Position numbers and translations under genes: made by a program. DNA of 64,000 bases from Microvirga lenta (GTDB taxonomy: Bacteria; Pseudomonadota; Alphaproteobacteria; Rhizobiales; Beijerinckiaceae). Below, piece by piece: positions 22,847 to 30,719 of the stretch (position 1 is its first letter; every line of letters starts with the position of its first letter). Location: NCBI RefSeq assembly GCF_020532555.1, contig NZ_JAJBBR010000006.1:62001-126000 (forward strand), in the 5' to 3' direction. The notes under the pieces were generated by a model. It saw nothing but the letters and a program-made list of their open reading frames with translations, was not told where the DNA came from and did no database searches.

Positions 22847-25410
22847 ATGCGCCGGAGTCCCCGAAATCCTTCGAGCGCGACACGTCCGAGTTCCCGAACC
22901 CAGTTCCGCGCCCCAAGGACGAACTCGAGAAGCTGAAGCGGCCATGGGTGCCTCCCAAGGGCCTTAGCTTCATTACGGCCGTCAACAACACCTATGTCGG
23001 CATGTGGTATGTCGGCACGGCGCTGCTGTTCTTCGTGCTGGCCGGCATTCTCGCCCTGATCATGCGGACCCAACTGGCCTCGCCGGAGAGCGATCTCGTC
23101 GGCCACGACCTCTACAACCAGCTCTTCACCATGCACGGCACGGTGATGATGTTCCTCTTCGCCGTACCGGCCGTGGAGGCTGCGAGCGTCTATCTCCTGC
23201 CCAACATGCAGGCGGCCAGGGACCTGCCGTTCCCGCGCCTTTCGGCCTATGCCTTCTGGGCCTATTTCGTCGGCGGCCTCGTCTTCTTCTCGACCATCTT
23301 CTTCGGCCTTGCGCCGAAAAGCGGCTGGTTCATGTATCCACCGCTTTCCAGCCTGAAATACTCTCCGGAAGACAACGCCGACTGGTGGCTTCTCGGCATC
23401 GGATTCATCGAGATTTCGGCCATTGCAGGCGCCATCGAGATCATCGTGGGCGTAATGAAGACCCGCGCCATCGGCATGAGCCTGGACAAGATGCCGATCT
23501 ATTCCTGGGCCATGATCGTCTTCGCCGCGATGATCATCGTCGGCTTTCCGGCCATCATCCTCGGAACCCTGCTGCTCGAAATGGAGCGGGCCTTCGACTG
23601 GCCGTTCTTCATCGCCGAGAGGGGCGGGGACCCCCTCCTGTGGCAGCACCTGTTCTGGTTCTTCGGCCATCCCGAGGTCTACATCATCTTCATTCCGGCG
23701 ACCGGGATGGTGTCGATGATCGTGCCGGCCCTGGCCCAGACGCCGCTGGTCGGCTACCGCCTCATCGTCCTGGCGCTCATCGCGACCGGCTTCCTGTCCT
23801 TCGGGCTGTGGGTCCACCACATGTTCGCGACCGGCCTGCCGAAGATGTCGTTGAGCTTCTTCTCGGCGGCGAGCACGGCGGTGGCGGTTCCGAGCGGCAT
23901 TCAGGTCTTTGCCTGGATCGCGACCATCGCGGCCGGCCGCATGAAGCTGAACACGCCTTCGCTCTTCATCATCGGCTTCCTGTTCATTTTCGTCCTCGGC
24001 GGCCTCACCGGGGTCATGGTCGCGATGGTGCCCTTCGATTGGCAGGCTCACGACACCTACTTCGTGGTGGCGCATCTCCATTACGTCCTGATCGGCGGAA
24101 TGGTGTTCCCGCTCTTCGCCGCGCTGTATTTCTGGATCCCCGCAGCGAGCAAGCGGCCCCTGTCGGAGCGGCTCGGCCGCTGGGTCTTCGGGCTCATGTT
24201 CCTTGGGGTCAACGTCACCTTCTTCCCCATGCACATCACCGGCCTCATCGGAATGCCGCGGCGCGTCTACACCTATCCCGTCGGGATGGAATGGCACGAA
24301 CTCAACCTCATCTCCACCGTCGGCGCCTTCATGATCGCGGCCGGTGTCGCCCTGTTCATCTACGACATGCTGCGGAACTTCCGGCCCGTACAAGATCAGA
24401 ATGCCGGCAACGTCTGGAACGCCGGCACGCTGGAATGGCTGCCGAACGGCAATTACGGCGTCCGCAGCATTCCGGTCATCACGAGCCGGGAGCCGCTCTG
24501 GGATCAGGCGAACCTTGCCAAGGACGTGGAGGCAGGCCGCTACTACCTGCCCGGCACCGTGACCGGCGGGCGCGAGACCATCGTCACCAGTCCATTCGAT
24601 GCACGTCCGCAATACATCCTGCAGATTCCGGGTCCGGGCTGGCAGCCCCTTCTCGCGGCCGTCTTCACGGCAGGCTTCTTCCTCCTGCTCACGGTGAAGC
24701 TCGTCTTCCCCTCCATCGTCTGCGGGGTGCTGGCGGTCGGCTGCGTGATCTGGTGGCTGTGGGAGACCGATCCCGGTCCCGTCCGGCCGCCCGCCGATAT
24801 CGGCGGGGGCTTCACGGTCCCGGTCTACGTGACAGGACCGATGAACCATTCCTGGTGGGGCATGATCTCGCTTCTGGTCGTGTGCGGGATGATCTTCACC
24901 TGCCTCGTTTTCTCCTATCTCTTCCTGTGGCTGGTCAATCCCGGCGCATGGCCTCCGGAGGGCGTCGTCGTTCCCCACTTCCTGTACGGCGCCGTCGTGG
25001 GGGCTCTCTATCTTGCAAGCGCGGCCCTGATCGTCTGGGCCAGCCGGAATCTGAGGGGCGAAGACCGCCGCCGCCCCGCATCGGTGCCGATTCTGATCGC
25101 GATTGCGCTTCTGCTCTTCGTGGCCGGATCCGCGATGGACCTCTGGAGCCACTGGCAGACCGGCCTCAGCCCGAAGGAGCACGCCTATGGTGCGGCCGTC
25201 TACGGCATCGTCTCGTTCCAGGTGCTCTTCGTCGGCGTCACCCTCATCATGGGGCTCTATACGATCGCACGCTGGCTTGCGGGCAAACTCGATTCCGTGA
25301 GGAGGACGACTTTCGATAACACCATGCTGTTCTGGTACTACACGACGGCGCAGGGTCTCGGTGGCGCTGCTGTCGTCTACGGCTTCCCGAAACTGGTCGG
25401 GGGGTACTAG
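22843..25410 (+). CDS. ctaD: cytochrome c oxidase fused subunit I + III (caa3)
   Basis: This is the catalytic oxidase subunit, 855 residues. It joins a twelve-helix subunit I to a subunit III domain of about five helices. The CuB/haem a3 site is visible: HLFWFFGHPEVYIIFIP holds His, the proton-channel Glu and the cross-linked Tyr, WVHHMFATG holds two CuB His, and HDTYFVVAHLHYV holds the haem ligands. The presence of GHPEVY indicates an A1-like D-channel. The subunit III part begins near residue 660 at MNHSWWGMISLL. Fusions of I and III are known in caa3 oxidases. It is co-transcribed with coxB. Confidence 0.93.
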   Translation: MNAPESPKSFERDTSEFPNPVPRPKDELEKLKRPWVPPKGLSFITAVNNTYVGMWYVGTALLFFVLAGILALIMRTQLASPESDLVGHDLYNQLFTMHGTVMMFLFAVPAVEAASVYLLPNMQAARDLPFPRLSAYAFWAYFVGGLVFFSTIFFGLAPKSGWFMYPPLSSLKYSPEDNADWWLLGIGFIEISAIAGAIEIIVGVMKTRAIGMSLDKMPIYSWAMIVFAAMIIVGFPAIILGTLLLEMERAFDWPFFIAERGGDPLLWQHLFWFFGHPEVYIIFIPATGMVSMIVPALAQTPLVGYRLIVLALIATGFLSFGLWVHHMFATGLPKMSLSFFSAASTAVAVPSGIQVFAWIATIAAGRMKLNTPSLFIIGFLFIFVLGGLTGVMVAMVPFDWQAHDTYFVVAHLHYVLIGGMVFPLFAALYFWIPAASKRPLSERLGRWVFGLMFLGVNVTFFPMHITGLIGMPRRVYTYPVGMEWHELNLISTVGAFMIAAGVALFIYDMLRNFRPVQDQNAGNVWNAGTLEWLPNGNYGVRSIPVITSREPLWDQANLAKDVEAGRYYLPGTVTGGRETIVTSPFDARPQYILQIPGPGWQPLLAAVFTAGFFLLLTVKLVFPSIVCGVLAVGCVIWWLWETDPGPVRPPADIGGGFTVPVYVTGPMNHSWWGMISLLVVCGMIFTCLVFSYLFLWLVNPGAWPPEGVVVPHFLYGAVVGALYLASAALIVWASRNLRGEDRRRPASVPILIAIALLLFVAGSAMDLWSHWQTGLSPKEHAYGAAVYGIVSFQVLFVGVTLIMGLYTIARWLAGKLDSVRRTTFDNTMLFWYYTTAQGLGGAAVVYGFPKLVGGY

Positions 25411-25412
25411 CG

Positions 25413-25772
25413 GTGACCGGGCGGCGGATGTGGCAGGTCGTATTCATGCTGGGCGGTTTCCTCGCCTGGGCCGTGCAGTTCACCGTCATCTATGGCGTCA
25501 CCTCGACCGTGTGCGCCCGGGGCTGGGCGGACACGACAGTCCTCGGCGCCGGAATCGTCCCCTTCACGGTCGCCGGAACGACCCTGGTGGCCGCTGTTGC
25601 GGCTGCCGCGTTTCTCGTCCACGCCCTCCGGAAGCATCGGCGGCTGCAATCGGCGGATGCTTCCGTCACCGATGTCTTCCTGATCCAGGGAGCAGTCCTG
25701 ATCAGCGCCTTTTCCATCGCGGCCATTCTCTGGCACGGACTGCCGGCCCTCATCCTCCCTGCGTGCTCCTGA
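25413..25772 (+). CDS. small membrane protein at the end of the caa3 operon
   Basis: This is a 119-residue protein with three hydrophobic segments (about 8-30, 45-68 and 88-110). It begins with GTG two bases after the oxidase stop, so it is almost certainly in the same operon. A later ATG at residue 6 is possible. No conserved cofactor site is visible; there are only two cysteines. It could be a subunit IV-like or assembly component of the oxidase. That role is inferred from position alone. Confidence 0.65.
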   Translation: MTGRRMWQVVFMLGGFLAWAVQFTVIYGVTSTVCARGWADTTVLGAGIVPFTVAGTTLVAAVAAAAFLVHALRKHRRLQSADASVTDVFLIQGAVLISAFSIAAILWHGLPALILPACS

Positions 25773-25901
25773 CACGCGAGGTCGCGGACCCGGACCCGAT
25801 GCCGCTCTTCTGCGTTGCCTTTTTTCGTGGTCATGACCGCCCTTCGCAATTATGAGCGAGGCCGGCCGAACGGGATCGGATGAGCGTGGAGTTGGTGGGA
25901 C

Positions 25902-26123
25902 GTGGAAATCTATCGTATCGAGACGATTGCCCCTGAATCCGAAGGGGGTGGGGTCATCCGCCGGACCTTCGTTCGCGTGGAGTCTCTGGAGAAGGCGAAG
26001 GAGCGGGCTCTCAGGGTGTTCACCCGCGCCCGTGTCCCGCAGGCTGCGGGCCCTCAGGTCGAGGCCGTGCGGGTGCTGAACGGGGCCGGTTACGAGGTCT
26101 TTTCCATCAACGCGAGAGATTGA
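25902..26123 (+). CDS. small conserved-looking hypothetical protein
   Basis: This is a 73-residue soluble protein starting with GTG at 25902. The sequence MEIYRIETIAPESEGGG and the helix VESLEKAKERALRVFTRAR give an alpha/beta pattern, and coding bias continues through the end. It has no membrane segment or metal-binding motif. No family was recognised. It stands between the oxidase operon and a glycosyltransferase gene and could belong to either. Confidence 0.5.
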   Translation: MEIYRIETIAPESEGGGVIRRTFVRVESLEKAKERALRVFTRARVPQAAGPQVEAVRVLNGAGYEVFSINARD

Positions 26124-26251
26124 CGACGCGAAGGAGGCTCGCGGACTTGGCGTGCGATCCCGGTCCGGTCCGGTCTGGTCCTCCCGGGACGCCGCGCTAG
26201 ACTCTCCGGCAGGGCTCGCTTGAGCTTTCAGCGGCTTGAGGAGAACCTGCG

Positions 26252-27400
26252 ATGACGGCGCAACCGATGCGATGGATTCCTCTTCTGGTCCTCGCCATGC
26301 TCTCGGTACTGGCGATCTGGTCGGAATACCCGCGGATGACGCCGGGCGCGTCGCTTTGGGATTTCGGCTCGTTCGTGGCGTCGGGACGCGCGGCAAAAGA
26401 GGGATTGAACCCTTATGGCATCTACCCGCTGACCCTCCACGTTCAGCTGCCCGGGTTCGAGTCGTGGAATCCCAACCTCAACCCGCCCGTCTCGGCGCTG
26501 CTGTTCCAGCTCTTCGATCTGACCGAGCCTCACCAGAGCTATCTGATCTGGCGATGGATCTCGGTGGCGTTCTATATCGCGACCGTCGCCTTGCTGGCGT
26601 TCCATTTCCGTGGCGCCGACATGCCCATCTTCGTCATCTGGGCCTTCGCCCTGGCGGGCTTCTGGGACACGCTCTTTCTCGGGCAGATCTACCTGCCCCT
26701 GGTCTTCGCAACCGTCGCCGCCTGGGTGCTGCTGGAACGGGGCGCGCCTCTGGCCGCGGGCATCCTGATCGGCGTCGTGATCGCGATGAAGCCGAACTTC
26801 CTCGTCTGGCCGGTGCTTCTGTTCCTGGCGGGCCACCGCCTGCCGGTTCTTGCCGCAGTGGCGACGGCAGCCCTCATCAGCGCCGTGCCGCTGGTGGTCT
26901 ACGGGCCTGAAATCTACCGCCAGTGGTTCGAACTCGTCGCCTCCGACCGCGACCGCGCCTTCTTTCTCACCAACGCCTCCTTCGCGGGCCTTGCCGCCCG
27001 CGCCGGGGTGCCGTCCCTCGGCCTCGTCCTCAGCCTTGCGCTGCTGGGCGGACTGGCGGCTTGGGCCTTCTGGCGCCGGCCCGGCATTACGAGGGTCAGC
27101 AGCCTGGCGCTCGTTGCGTCCTTGCTCGCCTCGCCCCTCGGCTGGATCCAGTACACGCTGTTCCTTCTGCCGGTCCTCATGAGCCACAGATACCGGCCTG
27201 CCATGTGGGTCGTCATGGGTCTGCTCATCGTGCCCGTCCCGTTCATCATCAACCAGTTCGGCAAATCGGCCCTGGTCCAGTTCACGATCGGATCGGCCTA
27301 TGGCTGGGCCCTGGTGCTGTGCCTGATCGTCCTGCTCGTGGACGAGTGGCGGGAGCTGAAAGGGGAGCCCCGGATCGAGGGAAGGCTGCGCAGCGCCTGA
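26252..27400 (+). CDS. GT87-type (DUF2029) polyprenyl-phosphate-sugar glycosyltransferase
   Basis: This is a polytopic membrane protein of 382 residues with about nine to ten helices. It has the GT-C layout: an acidic residue in the first periplasmic loop (Asp37 in LWDFGSFVASGRAAKEGLNPYG), then NLNPPVSALLF. That pattern fits family GT87, which covers mannosyltransferase PimE and arabinofuranosyltransferase AftC in mycobacteria; both use polyprenyl-phosphate sugars. It faces the minus-strand operon for a predicted arabinose donor, which makes an arabinosyl or mannosyl transfer plausible. The acceptor is unknown. It is convergent with the neighbouring paralogue gene (gap 41 bases). Confidence 0.8.
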   Translation: MTAQPMRWIPLLVLAMLSVLAIWSEYPRMTPGASLWDFGSFVASGRAAKEGLNPYGIYPLTLHVQLPGFESWNPNLNPPVSALLFQLFDLTEPHQSYLIWRWISVAFYIATVALLAFHFRGADMPIFVIWAFALAGFWDTLFLGQIYLPLVFATVAAWVLLERGAPLAAGILIGVVIAMKPNFLVWPVLLFLAGHRLPVLAAVATAALISAVPLVVYGPEIYRQWFELVASDRDRAFFLTNASFAGLAARAGVPSLGLVLSLALLGGLAAWAFWRRPGITRVSSLALVASLLASPLGWIQYTLFLLPVLMSHRYRPAMWVVMGLLIVPVPFIINQFGKSALVQFTIGSAYGWALVLCLIVLLVDEWRELKGEPRIEGRLRSA

Positions 27401-27441
27401 GGCGCTACGTTCCGACCGGAGCACCGGGGCCGGGTTTCCTG

Positions 27442-29076
27442 CTATCCCCCGGTCGGGGAGGATCCTTCCGCCGTCGTCGGATCGCCGTCGAGGTCCCGGG
27501 AGCGGCTGACGGTCTCCGCAGGCTCGTCCCGCAGGATGTAGACCTTCCAGTCCGCCGTTTCCCGCAGGAGCTCGTAGTTTTCGGTCAGGTGATCGGCGTA
27601 GACCCGGCGCAGGCCCTCCGCGGTCCAGCTTTCGATTGCCCATTTCGGGTCCATGACCACGCGCACGTCCCGGAACACCTCTTCGGCGGGCAGGTGGTGG
27701 TCATCGTCCAGGGTGCGGCCCCAGTGATACCAGGTGCTGTCTCCCTGCGGAGGCTGAAGGCCCAGGCCGGCCGAGAAGGGGCCGACGAAATCGAGGACGA
27801 GCACGTGGCCGGCGTCCTCCCCGAGTTCGTCCAGCGCCCGTGCTCCATCCGCGATACTCCCCAGATATCGGCTGAAGGCGGGATGCTCGCCCTCGCTCCA
27901 GAGCCTTGCGAGCCTGACCTGCTCGAAGTTCGGCAGGGGGACGGACTGACCGTATCTCGTCGCCGCGAGACCTGCATGGAGGCCGAGGGTGGCGGTCATG
28001 TGAACGGTGCTCGGCAGCAGGAGAGCCAGCAGAAGAAGAGGGGCTCCTGCAGACAGGAGGGGGCGCTTGCCGTCCTTGGGCGCCGCCGGTTGAGTCCTGG
28101 CGAGAATCTCCGCCGCGACCGCTGCTCCGGCGCCGAGGGTGATGACGCCCCAATGCTGGAAGTTCTGGTTGATGATCATGAAGCCCGAGCCGGCGCAGAA
28201 CCCAAGGAACAGGAAGTCGCGCAGGCTGCGGGTGCGCCAAAGAACCAGGATCGTGAAGACCGTGAAGAGAACGTAGTCGGCGAGATTCCTGAACAGCGCT
28301 TCCGCCAGCTCGTTGATCTGGTCGATTCTGCCGCTCACCTCCCCGGCGAGGAGCAGGTCGTCGAAATGGGCCTTGGTCGCCCCCCATGAGGCTTCGACAG
28401 CCAGGCCGATGACGATGGTGACGGCAAGAGCCGCCGCGACCCACAGGCGCTGGCGCGAGAAGAGCAGCATGAAGACCATGAAGGCCAGACCGACCACCCC
28501 GTAGCTGATCTTCATGTAGAACAACAGCAGGAGGAGAGCGGACGCACAGACGGCGTCGAGCCATGCCTGGCGGCGATGCGGGTAAACAGGCTGCAGATAC
28601 ATGATCAGCAGCAGGCCGAGGCCCGACCAGCCGATGCGGTTGTAGAACATCGCAAACGACAGATCGCGGATTCCTTCGCCCAGATTGGCGGGGACTGCCG
28701 TGACCAGGATGAGGAAAAGGGCGACGGGAAGTCCGATCGCCGGGCGAAGCCGGGATCCGACGACATGAGCGGCAATCAGCGCGAAACCCAGGACAAGGAG
28801 GCCCATTCCGACCGGCATTGCGCCGCCGAAGCTGCCGGTCAGCCAGTAGCCGATGGCAGGAACATAATAGACCAGGGGTCCGAGAGCCGTGTGGAAATCG
28901 CGGTTGGGCACCTGGCCCAGGCTGACGCGATGAACTCCGTCGAGGAAGATGAAGAGATCGTTGAGATACTTGGTTGTGACGGTCTCACCCGGCAGGGCGA
29001 GCAGCAGGGCGCACACCACTCCTGTGGCGACCACGAGCATCTCGACGGATGCGGGGCGCTTCAACCATTGCGTCAT
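27442..29076 (-). CDS. predicted GT-C-like membrane glycosyltransferase, paralogue 1 of 3
   Basis: This polytopic protein of 544 residues has about ten helices and a soluble C-terminal domain of about 140 residues. The first loop holds Asp40 and the motif QVPNRDFHTALGPL with Asp60, resembling the RDF-x-GPL motif of GT-C enzymes that use lipid-linked sugars. The C-terminal domain contains LVLDFVGPFSAGLGL and HHLPAEEVFRDVRVVMDPKW, shared with the two neighbours. ATG at 29074-29076 overlaps the previous stop (ATGA); a GTG three codons earlier is less likely. It is the most diverged of the three paralogues. Arabinosyl transfer is an inference from the operon. Confidence 0.78.
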   Translation of the reverse strand: MTQWLKRPASVEMLVVATGVVCALLLALPGETVTTKYLNDLFIFLDGVHRVSLGQVPNRDFHTALGPLVYYVPAIGYWLTGSFGGAMPVGMGLLVLGFALIAAHVVGSRLRPAIGLPVALFLILVTAVPANLGEGIRDLSFAMFYNRIGWSGLGLLLIMYLQPVYPHRRQAWLDAVCASALLLLLFYMKISYGVVGLAFMVFMLLFSRQRLWVAAALAVTIVIGLAVEASWGATKAHFDDLLLAGEVSGRIDQINELAEALFRNLADYVLFTVFTILVLWRTRSLRDFLFLGFCAGSGFMIINQNFQHWGVITLGAGAAVAAEILARTQPAAPKDGKRPLLSAGAPLLLLALLLPSTVHMTATLGLHAGLAATRYGQSVPLPNFEQVRLARLWSEGEHPAFSRYLGSIADGARALDELGEDAGHVLVLDFVGPFSAGLGLQPPQGDSTWYHWGRTLDDDHHLPAEEVFRDVRVVMDPKWAIESWTAEGLRRVYADHLTENYELLRETADWKVYILRDEPAETVSRSRDLDGDPTTAEGSSPTGG

Positions 29077-30719
29077 TGTGGACACCCATCCCCAGCCCCA
29101 ACACGCGATGCGGATGCTTGTTCCGCGGGACAGGATCCGGACGACGTGCGGCTCTCTGCCATCTCTCCGGCACGACTGTCCCTGCGATGCCAGACGATCC
29201 AGGCGTCGGTTTCCCGGACCGGCTCGAAGGTGCTCTCGATATAGGTTCCGTACAGGCTACGAAGGGGCCCCGGATTGACCCCCCATTTGGGCTCCATCAA
29301 GATCTCGACATCCTTGAAAAGCTGGTCCGGCGGCAGGTGGTGCTCGGTGTTGATGTTGCGGCCCCAGTGGAGCCAGGCGTTGTCGCCGCGCGGGGGCGGG
29401 AGGTTGAGCCCGGCCGAGAAGGGATTGGCGAAGTCGAGCACGGACACCTGCCGCGGGCGGGTCGGAAGCTCCGCCAAGGTTTCTCCCCCCTTCCGGATGC
29501 TCTCCAGATAGGCGGAGGTGAAGGCATAGTCGCCGGGCGTCCACAGCCGCGCGAGCCTGACCTGCTCGAGTCCCGGGAGGCCGAACGGCTGGCCGGACCG
29601 GGTGACGGCAAGGGTCGTATGAAGCCCAAGGGCCATCAGGTAATGGACCGTCGTCGGCAGAAGAAGGGCGAAAAGCAGGAAGACCGAACCCGAGGCAAGG
29701 GAGAGGGATCCGCCGCCTGACGCAGTCCGGGCATATTGGGTCCGAACCAGGATCTCGGCCGCCACGACGGCGCCGGCATGAAGCGTGATGATGCCCCAGG
29801 GCTGGGAGTTCTGGGCCTGGATGAGAAGCCCCGGTCCGGCGCAGAACCCGAAGAACAGGAAATCGCGAAAGCGGCGGGTGCGCCAGAGCGCCAGCACCGC
29901 GACGATGCCGAACATCACGTAATCGGCGAGGTGTCTCAGGAATCCGAGCACGAGACCGACCGCTCCGCGCGTTCCGCTGACCTGCCCCGCGAGCACGAGA
30001 TCGGCGAAATGGGCCAGGGACGCCTTCCAGAGGATTTCGACCGCGAGGGCTGTGAGGATGGTGAGGCCGATGGCCCAGGCGGCCCAGCGGCGCTGGCGCG
30101 CATCGAACAGCATGAACACCAGAAAGGCCAGAGCCACCAGACCGTAGGTCACCTTGGTGTAGACCATCGCCACCGTCAGCAGGGTGGCGCAGAGCGCGTC
30201 GAGCCGCTCCTGATACGGCCGCACCTGCCGCGGCAGCAGGTACATGACCAGCAGCGCCCCCAGGGCCACCCAGCCGATGCGGTTGTAGAACATGGCAAAG
30301 GAGAGCGAGGTGATGGCCTCGCCCAGGTTCATGGGCACCGCGAGGATGAGCAGGAGAAAGGCGCCGAAGAGCAGGGCGATGAGGGGATGCAGGCGGGAGG
30401 CGAGGATGTGGGCGAGGGCGGGGGCGAGGGCCAGGGTGGTGAGGGCCATGCCGAGGGGCATGGCGGCGCCGAGGGAGCCGGAGATCCAGTATCCTGCGGC
30501 GGGGATATAGTGGGTGAGGGGGCCGAGGGCGGTATGGAAGTCGCGGTTGGGCACCTGCCCCCATACGAGCCGGTGCGCGCTGTCGAGGAAGATGAAGAGA
30601 TCGTTCGGATAGGAGGTCGTGACCGTCTGCCCGGGCAAGGCGAGCAGAGCCGCCACGACGAGCGCCCCGGCGAGGATGGGCCCCGCAACAGGCAGCGGAC
30701 GGGTATCGTCGCCGATCAT
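29073..30719 (-). CDS. predicted GT-C-like membrane glycosyltransferase, paralogue 2 of 3
   Basis: This is the second member of the tandem family, 548 residues. It has the same layout: Asp40, NRDFHTALGPL with Asp60, about ten helices and a soluble C-terminal domain with VLDFANPFSAGLNL and EHHLPPDQLFKDVEILMEPK. Residues from about 44 to 228 are almost identical to paralogue 3, whereas the rest is clearly diverged, a sign of recent recombination (see repeat entries). The ATG at 30717-30719 overlaps the upstream stop by four bases. No known family was recognised with certainty; GT-C membership is judged from topology and loop acids. Confidence 0.78.
   Translation of the reverse strand: MIGDDTRPLPVAGPILAGALVVAALLALPGQTVTTSYPNDLFIFLDSAHRLVWGQVPNRDFHTALGPLTHYIPAAGYWISGSLGAAMPLGMALTTLALAPALAHILASRLHPLIALLFGAFLLLILAVPMNLGEAITSLSFAMFYNRIGWVALGALLVMYLLPRQVRPYQERLDALCATLLTVAMVYTKVTYGLVALAFLVFMLFDARQRRWAAWAIGLTILTALAVEILWKASLAHFADLVLAGQVSGTRGAVGLVLGFLRHLADYVMFGIVAVLALWRTRRFRDFLFFGFCAGPGLLIQAQNSQPWGIITLHAGAVVAAEILVRTQYARTASGGGSLSLASGSVFLLFALLLPTTVHYLMALGLHTTLAVTRSGQPFGLPGLEQVRLARLWTPGDYAFTSAYLESIRKGGETLAELPTRPRQVSVLDFANPFSAGLNLPPPRGDNAWLHWGRNINTEHHLPPDQLFKDVEILMEPKWGVNPGPLRSLYGTYIESTFEPVRETDAWIVWHRRDSRAGEMAESRTSSGSCPAEQASASRVGAGDGCPQ
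30036..30589. repeat. copy A of a 554-bp near-identical direct repeat inside paralogue 2
   Basis: This tract matches 31643-32196 at an offset of 1607 bases with only three differences, at 30507, 30534 and 30576 (all in the last 85 bases). Outside it the two genes diverge sharply on both sides. The boundary pattern fits gene conversion or unequal recombination between tandem paralogues. Confidence 0.9.

Noticed and set aside
22783-25182. 800-codon minus-strand frame opposite the oxidase subunit I+III gene
   Set aside because: It is antisense to an unmistakable haem-copper oxidase and encodes a low-complexity Asp/Glu/Arg-rich string.
26140-26185. Short tandem GGTCC units before the GT87 gene
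   Set aside because: Only three imperfect units of five bases, which is expected by chance in GC-rich DNA.
27412-27456. Possible terminator between the convergent GT87 and paralogue 1 genes
   Set aside because: The arms are eight bases with a 29-base loop and one arm is inside coding sequence; too weak to call.
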